48,501 nucleotides of DNA, taken from Mesobacterium pallidum (GTDB lineage Bacteria; Pseudomonadota; Alphaproteobacteria; Rhodobacterales; Rhodobacteraceae). The notes under the pieces are model-generated. The model searched no databases. It had not been told where the DNA came from and saw only the letters and a program-made list of their open reading frames with translations. Positions within the stretch are counted from its first letter, which is position 1. Every line of letters begins with the position of its first letter. The DNA lies in NCBI RefSeq assembly GCF_019966535.1, contig NZ_JAIMID010000032.1, positions 1 through 48,501 on the forward strand, written 5' to 3'. The position numbers and the translations under genes were made by a program. Shown piece by piece: positions 32,589 through 40,724 of this stretch.

Positions 32589-33356
32589 ATGAAGGGACCC
32601 AATCAGAACAAGGGCGGCGGCGCGCCGGATGGCGGCTGGCAGCTCTGGGCGCAGAACCCGCTGCCGGTGCGGCGCTACGTCTTCATCGTGACCTATGGCC
32701 GGTCGGGCTCGACGCTGCTGCAGAACCTGCTGAACGCGATCCCCGGATTCGAGATCCGCGGCGAGAACAACAACGCCCTGCTGCACATCGCCCGCGCCTG
32801 GGAGGCGCTGGACAGCTCGCAGACCCTGGCCAGGCTGCGCGAGGCCGGCGAGCCGACCGACCAGACCCACCCCTGGTTCGGCGGAGAGCTGATCCACCCG
32901 CCCCATGTCGCCCGCGCCATGGTGCGCGGCTTCGTCAACACGGTGCTGAAGCCCTCGGACGACACGCGCGTCTCGGGCTTCAAGGAGATCCGGTTCCACG
33001 CCGCGGGGGAGGAGTTCGAGATGTATCTCGATTTCATCTACCGCTTCTTCCCGAACGTGAAGTTCATCTTCAACACCCGCGACAAGGACGCGGTGGCGCA
33101 ATCGGGCTGGTGGAAGGGCTATGCCCCCGAGACGGTGCACCGGATCCTCGGCGAGGCCGAGGGGCTGTACCATGCCTACATGGAAAAGAACCCCGAGCGC
33201 GGCTTTCACCTGCATTACGACGATTACGTCGGCCGGCCGGCCAAGCTGCGCCCGCTGTTCGAATTCCTGGGCGAACCCTTCGACCGCGACATGGTCGAGC
33301 AGGTGCTGGGCACCAAGCTCGACCATCTCAAGAAACGCTCGAAATCCTCGAACTAG
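32589..33356 (+). CDS. Sulfotransferase-like protein (tandem paralogue 2)
   Basis: This 255-residue protein is clearly a duplicate of the preceding gene: FIVTYGRSGSTLLQNLLNAI (residues 32-51), GFKEIRFHAAGE, FIFNTRDKDAVAQSGWW and LFEFLGEPFDRDMVEQVLG align along the full length. It differs by an extra 22-residue hydrophilic N-terminus (MKGPNQNKGGGAPDGGW) and a Lys-rich end. A GGGAGGGGA ribosome-binding site precedes the ATG. The duplication suggests two related sulfation positions or acceptors. It ends 45 bp before the convergent sulfotransferase at 33402, with only a weak GC-rich palindrome between. Confidence 0.82.
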   Translation: MKGPNQNKGGGAPDGGWQLWAQNPLPVRRYVFIVTYGRSGSTLLQNLLNAIPGFEIRGENNNALLHIARAWEALDSSQTLARLREAGEPTDQTHPWFGGELIHPPHVARAMVRGFVNTVLKPSDDTRVSGFKEIRFHAAGEEFEMYLDFIYRFFPNVKFIFNTRDKDAVAQSGWWKGYAPETVHRILGEAEGLYHAYMEKNPERGFHLHYDDYVGRPAKLRPLFEFLGEPFDRDMVEQVLGTKLDHLKKRSKSSN

Positions 33357-33401
33357 AGACTGTCTGGCCGGGGCAGGGGGGCGGGCCCGCCCGCCGCCGG
33401 C

Positions 33402-34520
33402 TCAGGTTTGCGGATCGCCTTCGGCTTCGGTTTGCGGACCGCCTTCGGCTTGGGTCGCCACCGCCGGCGGGGCCAACACGACGCGGGCCAGCCGCTCGGT
33501 CGCGTCGGGCGTCAGGTAGCTGCGCAGCCAGTCCGACAGGAAGGCATATTGCTCTTCCTGGGCCGGGTCCGCGCCCGGGTCCTGCGGCAGGTCGAAGGGC
33601 GTGCCGGCGGCGTCGAAGAAGGTCTCGTTGAACCATTCGAGCTTGTCGCGGTTCTTCCACAGGATCACCTGCCTGAGCTTGTCGTCGGGCAGTTTCAGCG
33701 AGGGCAGGTCGGCCAGTTCGGGCGCCTTGCGCAGCTTTTCGACCAGCGCCTGGCGCGCCTTGACCTGGCTTTGGTCGCGGGTCTGTTCGCCCTCGGGCAG
33801 GCGGACGTAGGTCTCGTTCATCATCAGCAGGAAGGCCGCCGCCGCCCCGGACAGGGACGAGTTGACCTTGGCCGGGCCGCGGTCGTCGGTGGTCGGCAGG
33901 TCGAGCCCCAGCTTTTCGTTCATCACGTAGAACAGGTCCGCCACCACGTCGCCCTCGTGCAGCAGCGCGCGGTCGAAGCGGCGGACGGTCATGTGCTCGG
34001 GCCCCACCGATTGCAGGTAGCGCTTGAAGCGCCAGATCGTGGGCGCGGTGTACTCCCAGGGGCTGGACAGCTCGCCCAGCCGCATCCCCGCGCGGATGAA
34101 CTGGTCGAGGGCCGAGCAATAGAGACTGTCGGGGCTGCGCGCATAGCCGATCACCTCGATCTCGTCGAACATCTTGCGCAGGCGCTTCATGAAGGGGCGG
34201 TGTTCGTCGAGCGTCGAGAAATGCTCGCTCGACAGGATGACGATGCGGGGCTTTTGCTCCTTCACCTGCTTCTGCAGCCGGGCCCAGGCGCGCTGGCTCC
34301 AGTTCATGGCCTCCTGCTTGGAGGAGAAATGCGCGCGCAGCGGCGGCACCATGGGGCGGTTCGGCTGGTGGTAGAGGGTCGAGAGCGGCCGCGCCTGGTC
34401 GACGGGATCGTGGAAGACATAGGCCCCCGCCTCGGCCAGCGCCTTGCGATGGCGGAAGAGAACGCCCTGGATGACCGTGGTGCCGGTCTTGGGCGGACCG
34501 ATGTGCAGGACGAGTTTCAT
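33402..34520 (-). CDS. Sulfotransferase-like protein (HIGxxKTGTT type)
   Basis: This 372-residue protein starts MKLVLHIGPPKTGTTVIQ, with the PAPS loop KTGTT at 11-15, and is most like the N-terminal part of the 1984 protein (HIGHFKTGTT). IVILSSEHFSTLDEHR and VIGYARSPDSLYCSALDQF, with Arg and Ser in the 3'-phosphate position, follow. The last 20 residues are a short imperfect tandem repeat (TQAEGGPQTEAEGDPQT) matching a duplicated about 24-bp segment in DNA at 33405-33470. The ATG at 34520 begins the conserved strand; AAAGG lies upstream. It is the sixth sulfotransferase-like gene in the window and the only one on the minus strand. Confidence 0.8.
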   Translation of the reverse strand: MKLVLHIGPPKTGTTVIQGVLFRHRKALAEAGAYVFHDPVDQARPLSTLYHQPNRPMVPPLRAHFSSKQEAMNWSQRAWARLQKQVKEQKPRIVILSSEHFSTLDEHRPFMKRLRKMFDEIEVIGYARSPDSLYCSALDQFIRAGMRLGELSSPWEYTAPTIWRFKRYLQSVGPEHMTVRRFDRALLHEGDVVADLFYVMNEKLGLDLPTTDDRGPAKVNSSLSGAAAAFLLMMNETYVRLPEGEQTRDQSQVKARQALVEKLRKAPELADLPSLKLPDDKLRQVILWKNRDKLEWFNETFFDAAGTPFDLPQDPGADPAQEEQYAFLSDWLRSYLTPDATERLARVVLAPPAVATQAEGGPQTEAEGDPQT

Positions 34521-34632
34521 GGGGGAGGGCCTTTCTGCCGCCGTCGGTGCTGCCCGGCAGGTAACACGGCAAGGTTGTCGCGTCGAGATGCGCCCGGGAT
34601 GCGCCGCCTGGCGACGGGCGCGGGCGCGAAAA

Positions 34633-34653
34633 GGGGGGCGGAGACCGCCCCCC
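34633..34653 (-). terminator. Terminator of the giant RTX gene at 34678
   Basis: GGGGGGCGG (34633-34641) pairs with CCGCCCCCC (34645-34653) over a three-base loop. Read on the minus strand the stem is followed by TTTT. It lies 24 bp past the RTX stop. Confidence 0.75.
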
Positions 34654-34677
34654 CGGATGACTGCGTGGCGGGGCCGG

Positions 34678-37600
34678 TCAGACCAGCACGATGTCGCCCA
34701 GGAGCCCGGCGGTCGAGCTGACCCCGTCCAGCGTCACCGTCGCGCCGGTGTCCAGCGTCAGCACCAGGTCGCTGCCGGCCAGCGAGGCCCGCGCGTCGAG
34801 CTCTGCCTGGGTCAGCGGACCGCCCCAGAGCGCGGCGGTGAAGCTCAGGTCATCCTCGCCCGATGTGAAATCGGTGAGGAAGACATCGCCCATCGCATCG
34901 CCGAAGACAAAGCTGTCATTGCCCGCGCCGCCGGTCAGCGTGTCGTTGCCGCCCAGGCTGTGGATCGTGTCCCAGCCGCCGCCGCCGAAGACCTGGTCGT
35001 CGCCGAAGGTGGTCTGCGCATCGTCCATCCAGGTGTCCGCGCCATTGCCGAGCACCGCGTAATCCGCGCCGCGCCCGCCATAGACCAGGTCGTTGCCGTC
35101 GTTGCCGTAAAGCGTGTCCGACTGGTCGCCGCCGTAGAGGCTGTCGAACCCCTTGCCGCCGCGGATGTAATCGGCCCCGGTGCCGCCGTAGAAGGCGTCG
35201 AACCCGTTGCCGCCGAGGATGATGTCGTCGCCATCCTCGCCCCAGACGGTGTCGTTGTTCAGCGGCGCCTCCTGGGTGTTGTCCTCGAAGGTGTCGTTGC
35301 CCTCGCCGAGGTAGACCAGGTCCTGGCCGTTGCCGCCGAAGATCGTGTCGTCGCCGATATTGCCGTAAAGCGTGTCATGGCCGTCGCCGCCGTAGATCAG
35401 GTCGTTGCCCTTCTGGCCGGCGATCAGGTCGGCGCCGATCTCGCCCGAGAGCGTGTCGAAGCCGTCGTTGCCGTAGAGGCTGTCATTGCCGTCCCCGCCC
35501 GAGGCGAAATCGCCCTGGGCGCCGCCGATGAGAAGGTCGTCGCCGGTGCCGGCCAGCAGCGTGTCGAAGCCGTCGCCGCCGTTCAGCGTGTCATGGCCAT
35601 CCGCGCTTTCCAGCCGGTTGCCGCCGGCATCGCCGATCAGCCGCGCCGAGAGGCCCGAGTTGAGGAACTCGGCATTCTCGATGCTGGCCAGCGCGTCGAT
35701 CCCGTTGGGCAGCGGCGCCAGCGTGCCGGTGTCGAGCCCGCGCACCAGGCCCGCGGCGAGGTCGATCTCGACCACGAAATCGGGCCCGGTGTAGGCGTCG
35801 AGCGTGACCCGCAGCGTGTCGTTGCCGCCATTGCCGAAGAAGCTGTCCTGCCCGGTGCTGGCGATGAAGAGGTCGTCGCCTTCGCCGCCGCGGACGATGT
35901 CGTTGCCGGTGCCGTCGTAGAGCGTGTCGTTGCCGGCCCCGCCGTCGAGATCGTCGTTGCCCTCGTCGCCTTCGAGCACGTCGTTGCCGCCGTAGCCGCG
36001 CAGCGTGTCGTCGCCTTCGAGCCCGCCGAGCCAGTTGTCGACCGCGTTGCCGGTCAGCGCGTCGTTCATCGCGGTGCCGGTGGCACCCTCGATGCCCGTA
36101 AAGCTGTCGCTGTCGCCGAAGCTGTCGGTGGCCTGGCCGGTCAGCAGGTTCACGTCGACACCCTGGGTGCCGCCGTCCTCGAGGTGGTAGCGCAGGATGT
36201 CCCAGCCGCCGCCGCCGTGGATCGTGTCATCCCCGGCCTCGCCGACCCAGCCCTCGGAGGCGTCCGAGCCCTGCATGCTGTCGTTCTGATGCGTGCCCTC
36301 GAAATGGTCCGCCCAGGTGAAGGAGGTCGCCACGCTGCTGCCCGAACGGCTGGTCGCCGTCCCTGCGCCCTGCGCGCCGACGGTGAGCGCGATGCCGGTG
36401 CCCGTGATGTCGGTGAAGATCATGTCGAGCCCGAAGCCCGCGTTCTGCGACCAGGCCGCGGCGTGACCCATGACGGTGTTGGTGCCGGTGCCGGCCTGGA
36501 CGATGTCGCCGTAGCCCTGGCCATCGGCCGCCCCGCCCGAGGCGTCGATCGTGTCGTCGCCCGCATCGCCGCGCAGCCGGTCGCGGCCATCGCCACCCAC
36601 CAGGTAATCGGCGCCGGCCCCGCCCGAGAGCGTGTCGTCGCCCGCGCCGCCGTAGAGCTGGTCGTCGCCGTCATCGCCGTTCAGCTCGTCATGCCCGAGC
36701 ATGCCGCCCAGCGTGTCGTTGCCGCCGCGCCCGTCGAAGCGTTCATCCGCATCCGAGCCGTTGATCACGTCCGCCGCGTCGGTGCCGCGCACATGGTCGA
36801 TCAGCGACACGGTATCGGTGGCGCCGAAGCCGTCGACGATGGTGCCGGCCGCGAGGTCGGCGATGATGCCGCCCATGCCGCCGTTGCTGGCGTCGTTGCT
36901 GTAATCGGCGCGGTCCCAGGCCGCGCTGCCGGTGATCGTGTCGGCGCCGCCGAGCCCGCGGTAGCTGATGTATCCCAGCGCGGCCGAGCCGGTGAAGCTG
37001 TCGGCCTGGGCGGTGCCGCGCACCGCCTCCATGTTGCTGAAGCTGTCGGTATTGCCGAAGCCGTCGGTCGCCGTGCCGGTGGCAAAGTTCACATTGATCG
37101 CCCCGGCGCCGCCGTCCTGGGCCTCCTGGTGGTAGAGCAGTTCGTCATAGCCTGCTCCGCCATCCATCGTGTCGTTGCCGGCAAAGCCGCCCCAGCCTTC
37201 CCAGTTGGCATTGCCCGAGCCGATGAAGGTGTCGCCCGCCCCCGTGCCGTAGAAGAGATGGGCATAGGTGAAGCTGTCGTTGACCACCCCGCCCACCGCC
37301 GAGACCGCGGTGCCGGTGCCGTCCGCGCCCACGGTGACGGTGATGCCGCCGGTGCCGGTCACGTTGCGCCACGAGAGGTCGATGCCGTCGTTGTAGACCG
37401 TGAAGAGCTCGGCATGGCCGATGATCACGTCGGCGCCGGCGCCCGGCTCGATGTAGTCGCCGCCGGTCTGGCTGCTGGCCGCGCCGGTGCCGGCGTTGAT
37501 CGTGTCATTGCCGTTGCCGCCCGACAGGTAATCCTGCCCGTCGCCGCCATCGAGGCTGTCGAAGCCGTTCTCGCCGTAGAGGTCGTCGTCGCCCGCGCCG

Positions 37601-39699
37601 CCGATCAGCGTGTCGAACCCGGTGTCGCCGCGGATCGTGTCATTGCCGGCCAGCCCGTCGATCAGGTCGTCGCCCGCGGTCCCCGCCAGCAGGTCGTCGC
37701 CCGCGGTGGCCCCGTCGCCGCCGCCGCCCGCGCCGATCAGCTCGTCGAAGGTGAAGGTGCCGTCGGTAAAGCGCACCTCCTCGACATTCGTCATCACGGC
37801 CACCGTCTCGCCGCTGTCGATGCTGCGGATCGAGACGTTCTCGGCGGTGCCGGTCATCTCGTAGGCCGTGAAGAACTCGGCCCGGCTGAAGCCCTGGCCG
37901 CCATCCAGGCGCTGGATCTGGTGCAGCTGGACCTGGTCGGTGCCGCCCGCCCCGTCGAAGTCGAGGAAGTCGAGACCCCATTCCAGCTTGAGCACGTTGC
38001 GGTTGCCGTCGCCCTGCACGATGAGATCGCCGCCGAACTGGCTGACCACCCGTTCGATGTTGACCATCTGCGTGGTATACAGCACGTCGGCCCCCGCGCC
38101 GGTGCCCGAGAGGCCGCTGACGGTGATGGTGCTGCCGAAGGTGATGCGCTGTGCCGCCGAGCTGTCGTCGCGCACCGCGCCGTCGTCGTAATCGGCGCCG
38201 CCGTCGAGATAGCTGTTGCCCTCGTAGACCACGAGGTAATCGTCGCCCGCGTTGCCGAAGAGCGTGTTGTCGTCATCGCCGCCGTAGAGGCTGTCGTTGC
38301 CGGCAAGGCCCACCAGCGTGTCGTCGCCGCCGCGGCCCTCGAGCTCGTTGGCGTCATGGGTGCCGGTGAGGCTGTCATCGCCCTCGCGCGAGCCGCGCAC
38401 CGCCTCGAAATTGCTGACCTGGTGGGAAAAGGCCGTGCCGTTCCAGGTGCCGCTGACGGTGCCGGCCAGCAGGTCGACGGTCACCGCGTCGACGCCCGAG
38501 CGGTCGTAGCGCAGCGTGTCGTAGCCGCCGGCGCCGTCGGCGGTGTCGTTGCCCTGGCGCAGGATCATGCGCTCGTCCGCATCGGTGCCGCGGATGCTGT
38601 CGTCATTGTCGGTGCCGCGGAACTCGGTCACGTTCTCGGCGCCCACGATGGTCTCGGCATTGCCCCAGCCGTCGTCGAAGATCTGGCCGGTGGAGAAATC
38701 GGCCCGCAGCCCGCCGGGCGCGTAGCGGAAGTCGAGCCGCAGCCCGCCATCGCTGGCACCTATGTTGTAGCTGTCGGCCCCGTCGCGGCCGGCCACGATC
38801 ATCCAGCCGCCATCGGCCGAGGTAATGTTGAACGTGTCGGCGTGGCTAGTGCCCAGTACCCCCAGCCCGCCGATGTCCCAGCCCGCGAGGATCGGGTTTT
38901 CCACGTCCAGCAGGGTGGTGGTGCCGTTCACGCCCTTGTCGATGACGCCGGTATTGGCATTGCCGTTGATGTTGGCGGTGATCCCGGCATCGAGATCCCA
39001 GTGATGCAGGTCGACATAGCCCACCGACAGGTCGGCGAAATCGACCGTGTCGTTGCCGGAGCCGGGACGGACGCTGTCGTAATCCTCGTTGTCGCCGGGG
39101 TTGATGTAATCGTCGCCGGCAAGGGTCTCGATCGTGTCGTTGCCCGCCCCTCCGAAGAAGCTGTCGTTGCCGTCGGTGCCCCAGATCCGGTCATTCTCGG
39201 AGACCGAGACATTGGGCAGGGCGTCGAGGTCGATCACCTCGCCCGGGCCGAAGCCCGAACCGACGGGTGCGTCCACGGCGCTGACGATCGAATTGTCGAA
39301 CGCGTCGAAATCGGCCGCGTTGTTCATCTGGGGCAGCGCGGCGCCGCCCAGCACCACCGCGTATTCGCCCACGTCGTCGAGGTCGATGTCGATTTTCAGC
39401 ACGTAGCTGGTGCGGATAGTGCCGCCGTCGTTCCAGCGCACCTCCATCATCACCGCATAGCGGTAGTCGGGGCTGTAGGAGCGGTAATATTCGAAGAGCA
39501 GCGAATAGACGTCATTCGCGTTGTCGAGATCGAAGCTCGAGGGGTTCGGGCCGGGGGCATCGTCGGGCAGGTTGTAGCTGTAGCTGACGGTGCTGACACC
39601 GGGGGCCACCGCCAGGTGGATATCCGCCTCGTAGAAATCGTTCGCGACGTTCTGATCGTCGAAGGAATAATAGAAGCCGTGGAAAGTATAGGTGGTCAT
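34678..39699 (-). CDS. Giant RTX calcium-binding protein (1,673 residues)
   Basis: About 170 non-repetitive N-terminal residues (MTTYTFHGFYYSFDDQ...) lead into RTX nonapeptides interrupted by six or so longer inserts of similar design (for example GxDADERFDGRGGNDTL preceded by a VRGTDAADVI-like segment and GVDVNLLTGQATDSFG). These look like beta-roll blocks separated by recurring spacer domains. The C-terminus (VFLTDFTSGEDDLSF... STAGLLGDIVLV) resembles the type I secretion signals of the protease and CAP-RTX proteins. AAGGGGA precedes the ATG. No catalytic motif was seen, so adhesion, matrix or calcium-dependent surface scaffolding is inferred. Upstream lie a 16-bp palindrome and a shared 12-base motif. 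The large reverse-strand open frame over this gene is an artefact of codon bias. Confidence 0.88.
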   Translation of the reverse strand: MTTYTFHGFYYSFDDQNVANDFYEADIHLAVAPGVSTVSYSYNLPDDAPGPNPSSFDLDNANDVYSLLFEYYRSYSPDYRYAVMMEVRWNDGGTIRTSYVLKIDIDLDDVGEYAVVLGGAALPQMNNAADFDAFDNSIVSAVDAPVGSGFGPGEVIDLDALPNVSVSENDRIWGTDGNDSFFGGAGNDTIETLAGDDYINPGDNEDYDSVRPGSGNDTVDFADLSVGYVDLHHWDLDAGITANINGNANTGVIDKGVNGTTTLLDVENPILAGWDIGGLGVLGTSHADTFNITSADGGWMIVAGRDGADSYNIGASDGGLRLDFRYAPGGLRADFSTGQIFDDGWGNAETIVGAENVTEFRGTDNDDSIRGTDADERMILRQGNDTADGAGGYDTLRYDRSGVDAVTVDLLAGTVSGTWNGTAFSHQVSNFEAVRGSREGDDSLTGTHDANELEGRGGDDTLVGLAGNDSLYGGDDDNTLFGNAGDDYLVVYEGNSYLDGGADYDDGAVRDDSSAAQRITFGSTITVSGLSGTGAGADVLYTTQMVNIERVVSQFGGDLIVQGDGNRNVLKLEWGLDFLDFDGAGGTDQVQLHQIQRLDGGQGFSRAEFFTAYEMTGTAENVSIRSIDSGETVAVMTNVEEVRFTDGTFTFDELIGAGGGGDGATAGDDLLAGTAGDDLIDGLAGNDTIRGDTGFDTLIGGAGDDDLYGENGFDSLDGGDGQDYLSGGNGNDTINAGTGAASSQTGGDYIEPGAGADVIIGHAELFTVYNDGIDLSWRNVTGTGGITVTVGADGTGTAVSAVGGVVNDSFTYAHLFYGTGAGDTFIGSGNANWEGWGGFAGNDTMDGGAGYDELLYHQEAQDGGAGAINVNFATGTATDGFGNTDSFSNMEAVRGTAQADSFTGSAALGYISYRGLGGADTITGSAAWDRADYSNDASNGGMGGIIADLAAGTIVDGFGATDTVSLIDHVRGTDAADVINGSDADERFDGRGGNDTLGGMLGHDELNGDDGDDQLYGGAGDDTLSGGAGADYLVGGDGRDRLRGDAGDDTIDASGGAADGQGYGDIVQAGTGTNTVMGHAAAWSQNAGFGLDMIFTDITGTGIALTVGAQGAGTATSRSGSSVATSFTWADHFEGTHQNDSMQGSDASEGWVGEAGDDTIHGGGGWDILRYHLEDGGTQGVDVNLLTGQATDSFGDSDSFTGIEGATGTAMNDALTGNAVDNWLGGLEGDDTLRGYGGNDVLEGDEGNDDLDGGAGNDTLYDGTGNDIVRGGEGDDLFIASTGQDSFFGNGGNDTLRVTLDAYTGPDFVVEIDLAAGLVRGLDTGTLAPLPNGIDALASIENAEFLNSGLSARLIGDAGGNRLESADGHDTLNGGDGFDTLLAGTGDDLLIGGAQGDFASGGDGNDSLYGNDGFDTLSGEIGADLIAGQKGNDLIYGGDGHDTLYGNIGDDTIFGGNGQDLVYLGEGNDTFEDNTQEAPLNNDTVWGEDGDDIILGGNGFDAFYGGTGADYIRGGKGFDSLYGGDQSDTLYGNDGNDLVYGGRGADYAVLGNGADTWMDDAQTTFGDDQVFGGGGWDTIHSLGGNDTLTGGAGNDSFVFGDAMGDVFLTDFTSGEDDLSFTAALWGGPLTQAELDARASLAGSDLVLTLDTGATVTLDGVSSTAGLLGDIVLV
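35056..35313 (-). repeat. 86-residue RTX supramodule (in the giant RTX protein)
   Basis: On the minus strand the unit starts at YLGEGNDTFEDNTQEAP (first base 35313) and the next at VLGNGADTWMDDAQ (first base 35055), exactly 258 bp apart, as in three other RTX genes. Confidence 0.75.
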
Positions 39700-39795
39700 G
39701 TCGGTCCCCTTGAATGTCCTGTGGTCTCATGCGCGCCAGCGCCGCGCCGTCCCTTGCGCGGCAGACCCGTTCCCTTATGGCGCCAGCCTAAAAGG

Positions 39796-39811
39796 GCATG
39801 CGCGCGCATGC
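39796..39811. promoter_or_regulatory. 16-bp perfect palindrome upstream of the giant RTX gene
   Basis: GCATGCGCGCGCATGC lies about 100 bp upstream of the ATG, in the 190-bp gap between the RTX gene and the lipoprotein gene. It has the form of an operator for a dimeric regulator, but the regulator is unknown. Confidence 0.35.
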
Positions 39812-39856
39812 AACCGGGGCTGCGCGGCACCCCCGTTTTTTTCGTTCCGATGCTTG

Positions 39857-39868
39857 TGGTTAATGTCC
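39857..39868 (-). promoter_or_regulatory. Motif GGACATTAACCA (minus strand)
   Basis: Identical to 6988-6999 and in the same orientation relative to an RTX gene, here about 160 bp upstream of the ATG at 39699. Confidence 0.3.
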
Positions 39869-39888
39869 CGGGCGGGTCCCCGCGGGGA

Positions 39889-40476
39889 TCACTGCGTGAC
39901 GATGAACCCGCCGGCAAAGACATCGGTGTCGTCATTGCCGTGGAAGACCCCGATGGCCTTGCCCGGACCGACCAGCCCCTCGAGGTCGCCATCGTCGTTG
40001 TCGAAGGTCACCTCGCCCGACAGGTCCCGCCCGGAGAAGGTGCCGCGCACCCGCAGCCGCCGGTCGGTGCTGGTGCCGGAAAGGGTGCCATCGTCGAAAT
40101 CGGCCGTCAGGGTGAGGCCGCTGCGGGCAGAGCCGGTCCAGCCCTGCAGGTAGTCGCCGCTGCGGGTGATGCCCGAGATGTAGCCCGCCTCGTAGCTGCC
40201 GGTCATCACGGCCGAGCCGGTGCTGGGCGGGGCGGCCACCGCCGTGCCCTCGGTCAGGCCGGCATGGGCGACAAAGCCCTTGCCCTCGATTTCGCCCACC
40301 TTGTAGGCGTAGCCGTCGCCGTTGTCGAAATCCGATCCCTCGGCCGCGACCTGGTCGAAGCCACGCGGGATGTTGCCCCCCGAACTGGCGTCGACAAAGC
40401 CCGAGCGGGTATATCGATCGTTGCTGCAGCCGGCGGCCAGCAGGGCCAAGCCGAGCAGGGCAATGGTACGTGTCAT
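39889..40476 (-). CDS. Surface lipoprotein with TbpB-like beta-barrel
   Basis: The 195-residue precursor has a lipoprotein signal peptide: MTRTIALLGLALLAAGCSN with the lipobox LAAGC, so it is cleaved before Cys17 and lipid-anchored. The mature part ends in a beta-rich domain (LRVRGTFSGRDLSGEVTF, AIGVFHGNDDTDVFAGGF) typical of the C-terminal barrel of transferrin-binding-protein-B-like lipoproteins, in which the GVF...E/DxAGGF end is conserved. These are often surface-exposed. The ATG at 40476 with GGGGA eight bases upstream is chosen; the frame extends to 40614 without homology. It is 190 bp upstream of the giant RTX gene in the same direction. Its ligand is unknown; iron binding should not be assumed. 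Confidence 0.75.
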   Translation of the reverse strand: MTRTIALLGLALLAAGCSNDRYTRSGFVDASSGGNIPRGFDQVAAEGSDFDNGDGYAYKVGEIEGKGFVAHAGLTEGTAVAAPPSTGSAVMTGSYEAGYISGITRSGDYLQGWTGSARSGLTLTADFDDGTLSGTSTDRRLRVRGTFSGRDLSGEVTFDNDDGDLEGLVGPGKAIGVFHGNDDTDVFAGGFIVTQ

Positions 40477-40724
40477 GGATATGTCCCCAGGTGAGCCAGC
40501 GAAAATGCGCCGGGCCAGGCATTTAGACCATCGCCTCGGTGCGAAGACAATTCGAATGCGCCTTACATAAGACGGGTTAGACGGCACATGTCCGGGCCCG
40601 CCCGGCGGCCCCATCCGTTACCGCCCTGCGCACGCAACGCGCGGTCTGGTCGGGGTTTCTTACCCCGCCTTCGGCATCGTCCCCGCGACGCATTCCCATT
40701 CCGGACCCCATTCGCGAGGATTCC

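Noticed and set aside
34444..40494. A plus-strand open frame of about 2,000 codons opposite the giant RTX gene
   Set aside because: Its translation is a monotonous Val/Ala/Asp/Arg-rich string produced by reading GGxGxDxx codons backwards; the minus-strand frame has ordered RTX repeats, a start with ribosome-binding site, and a terminator.
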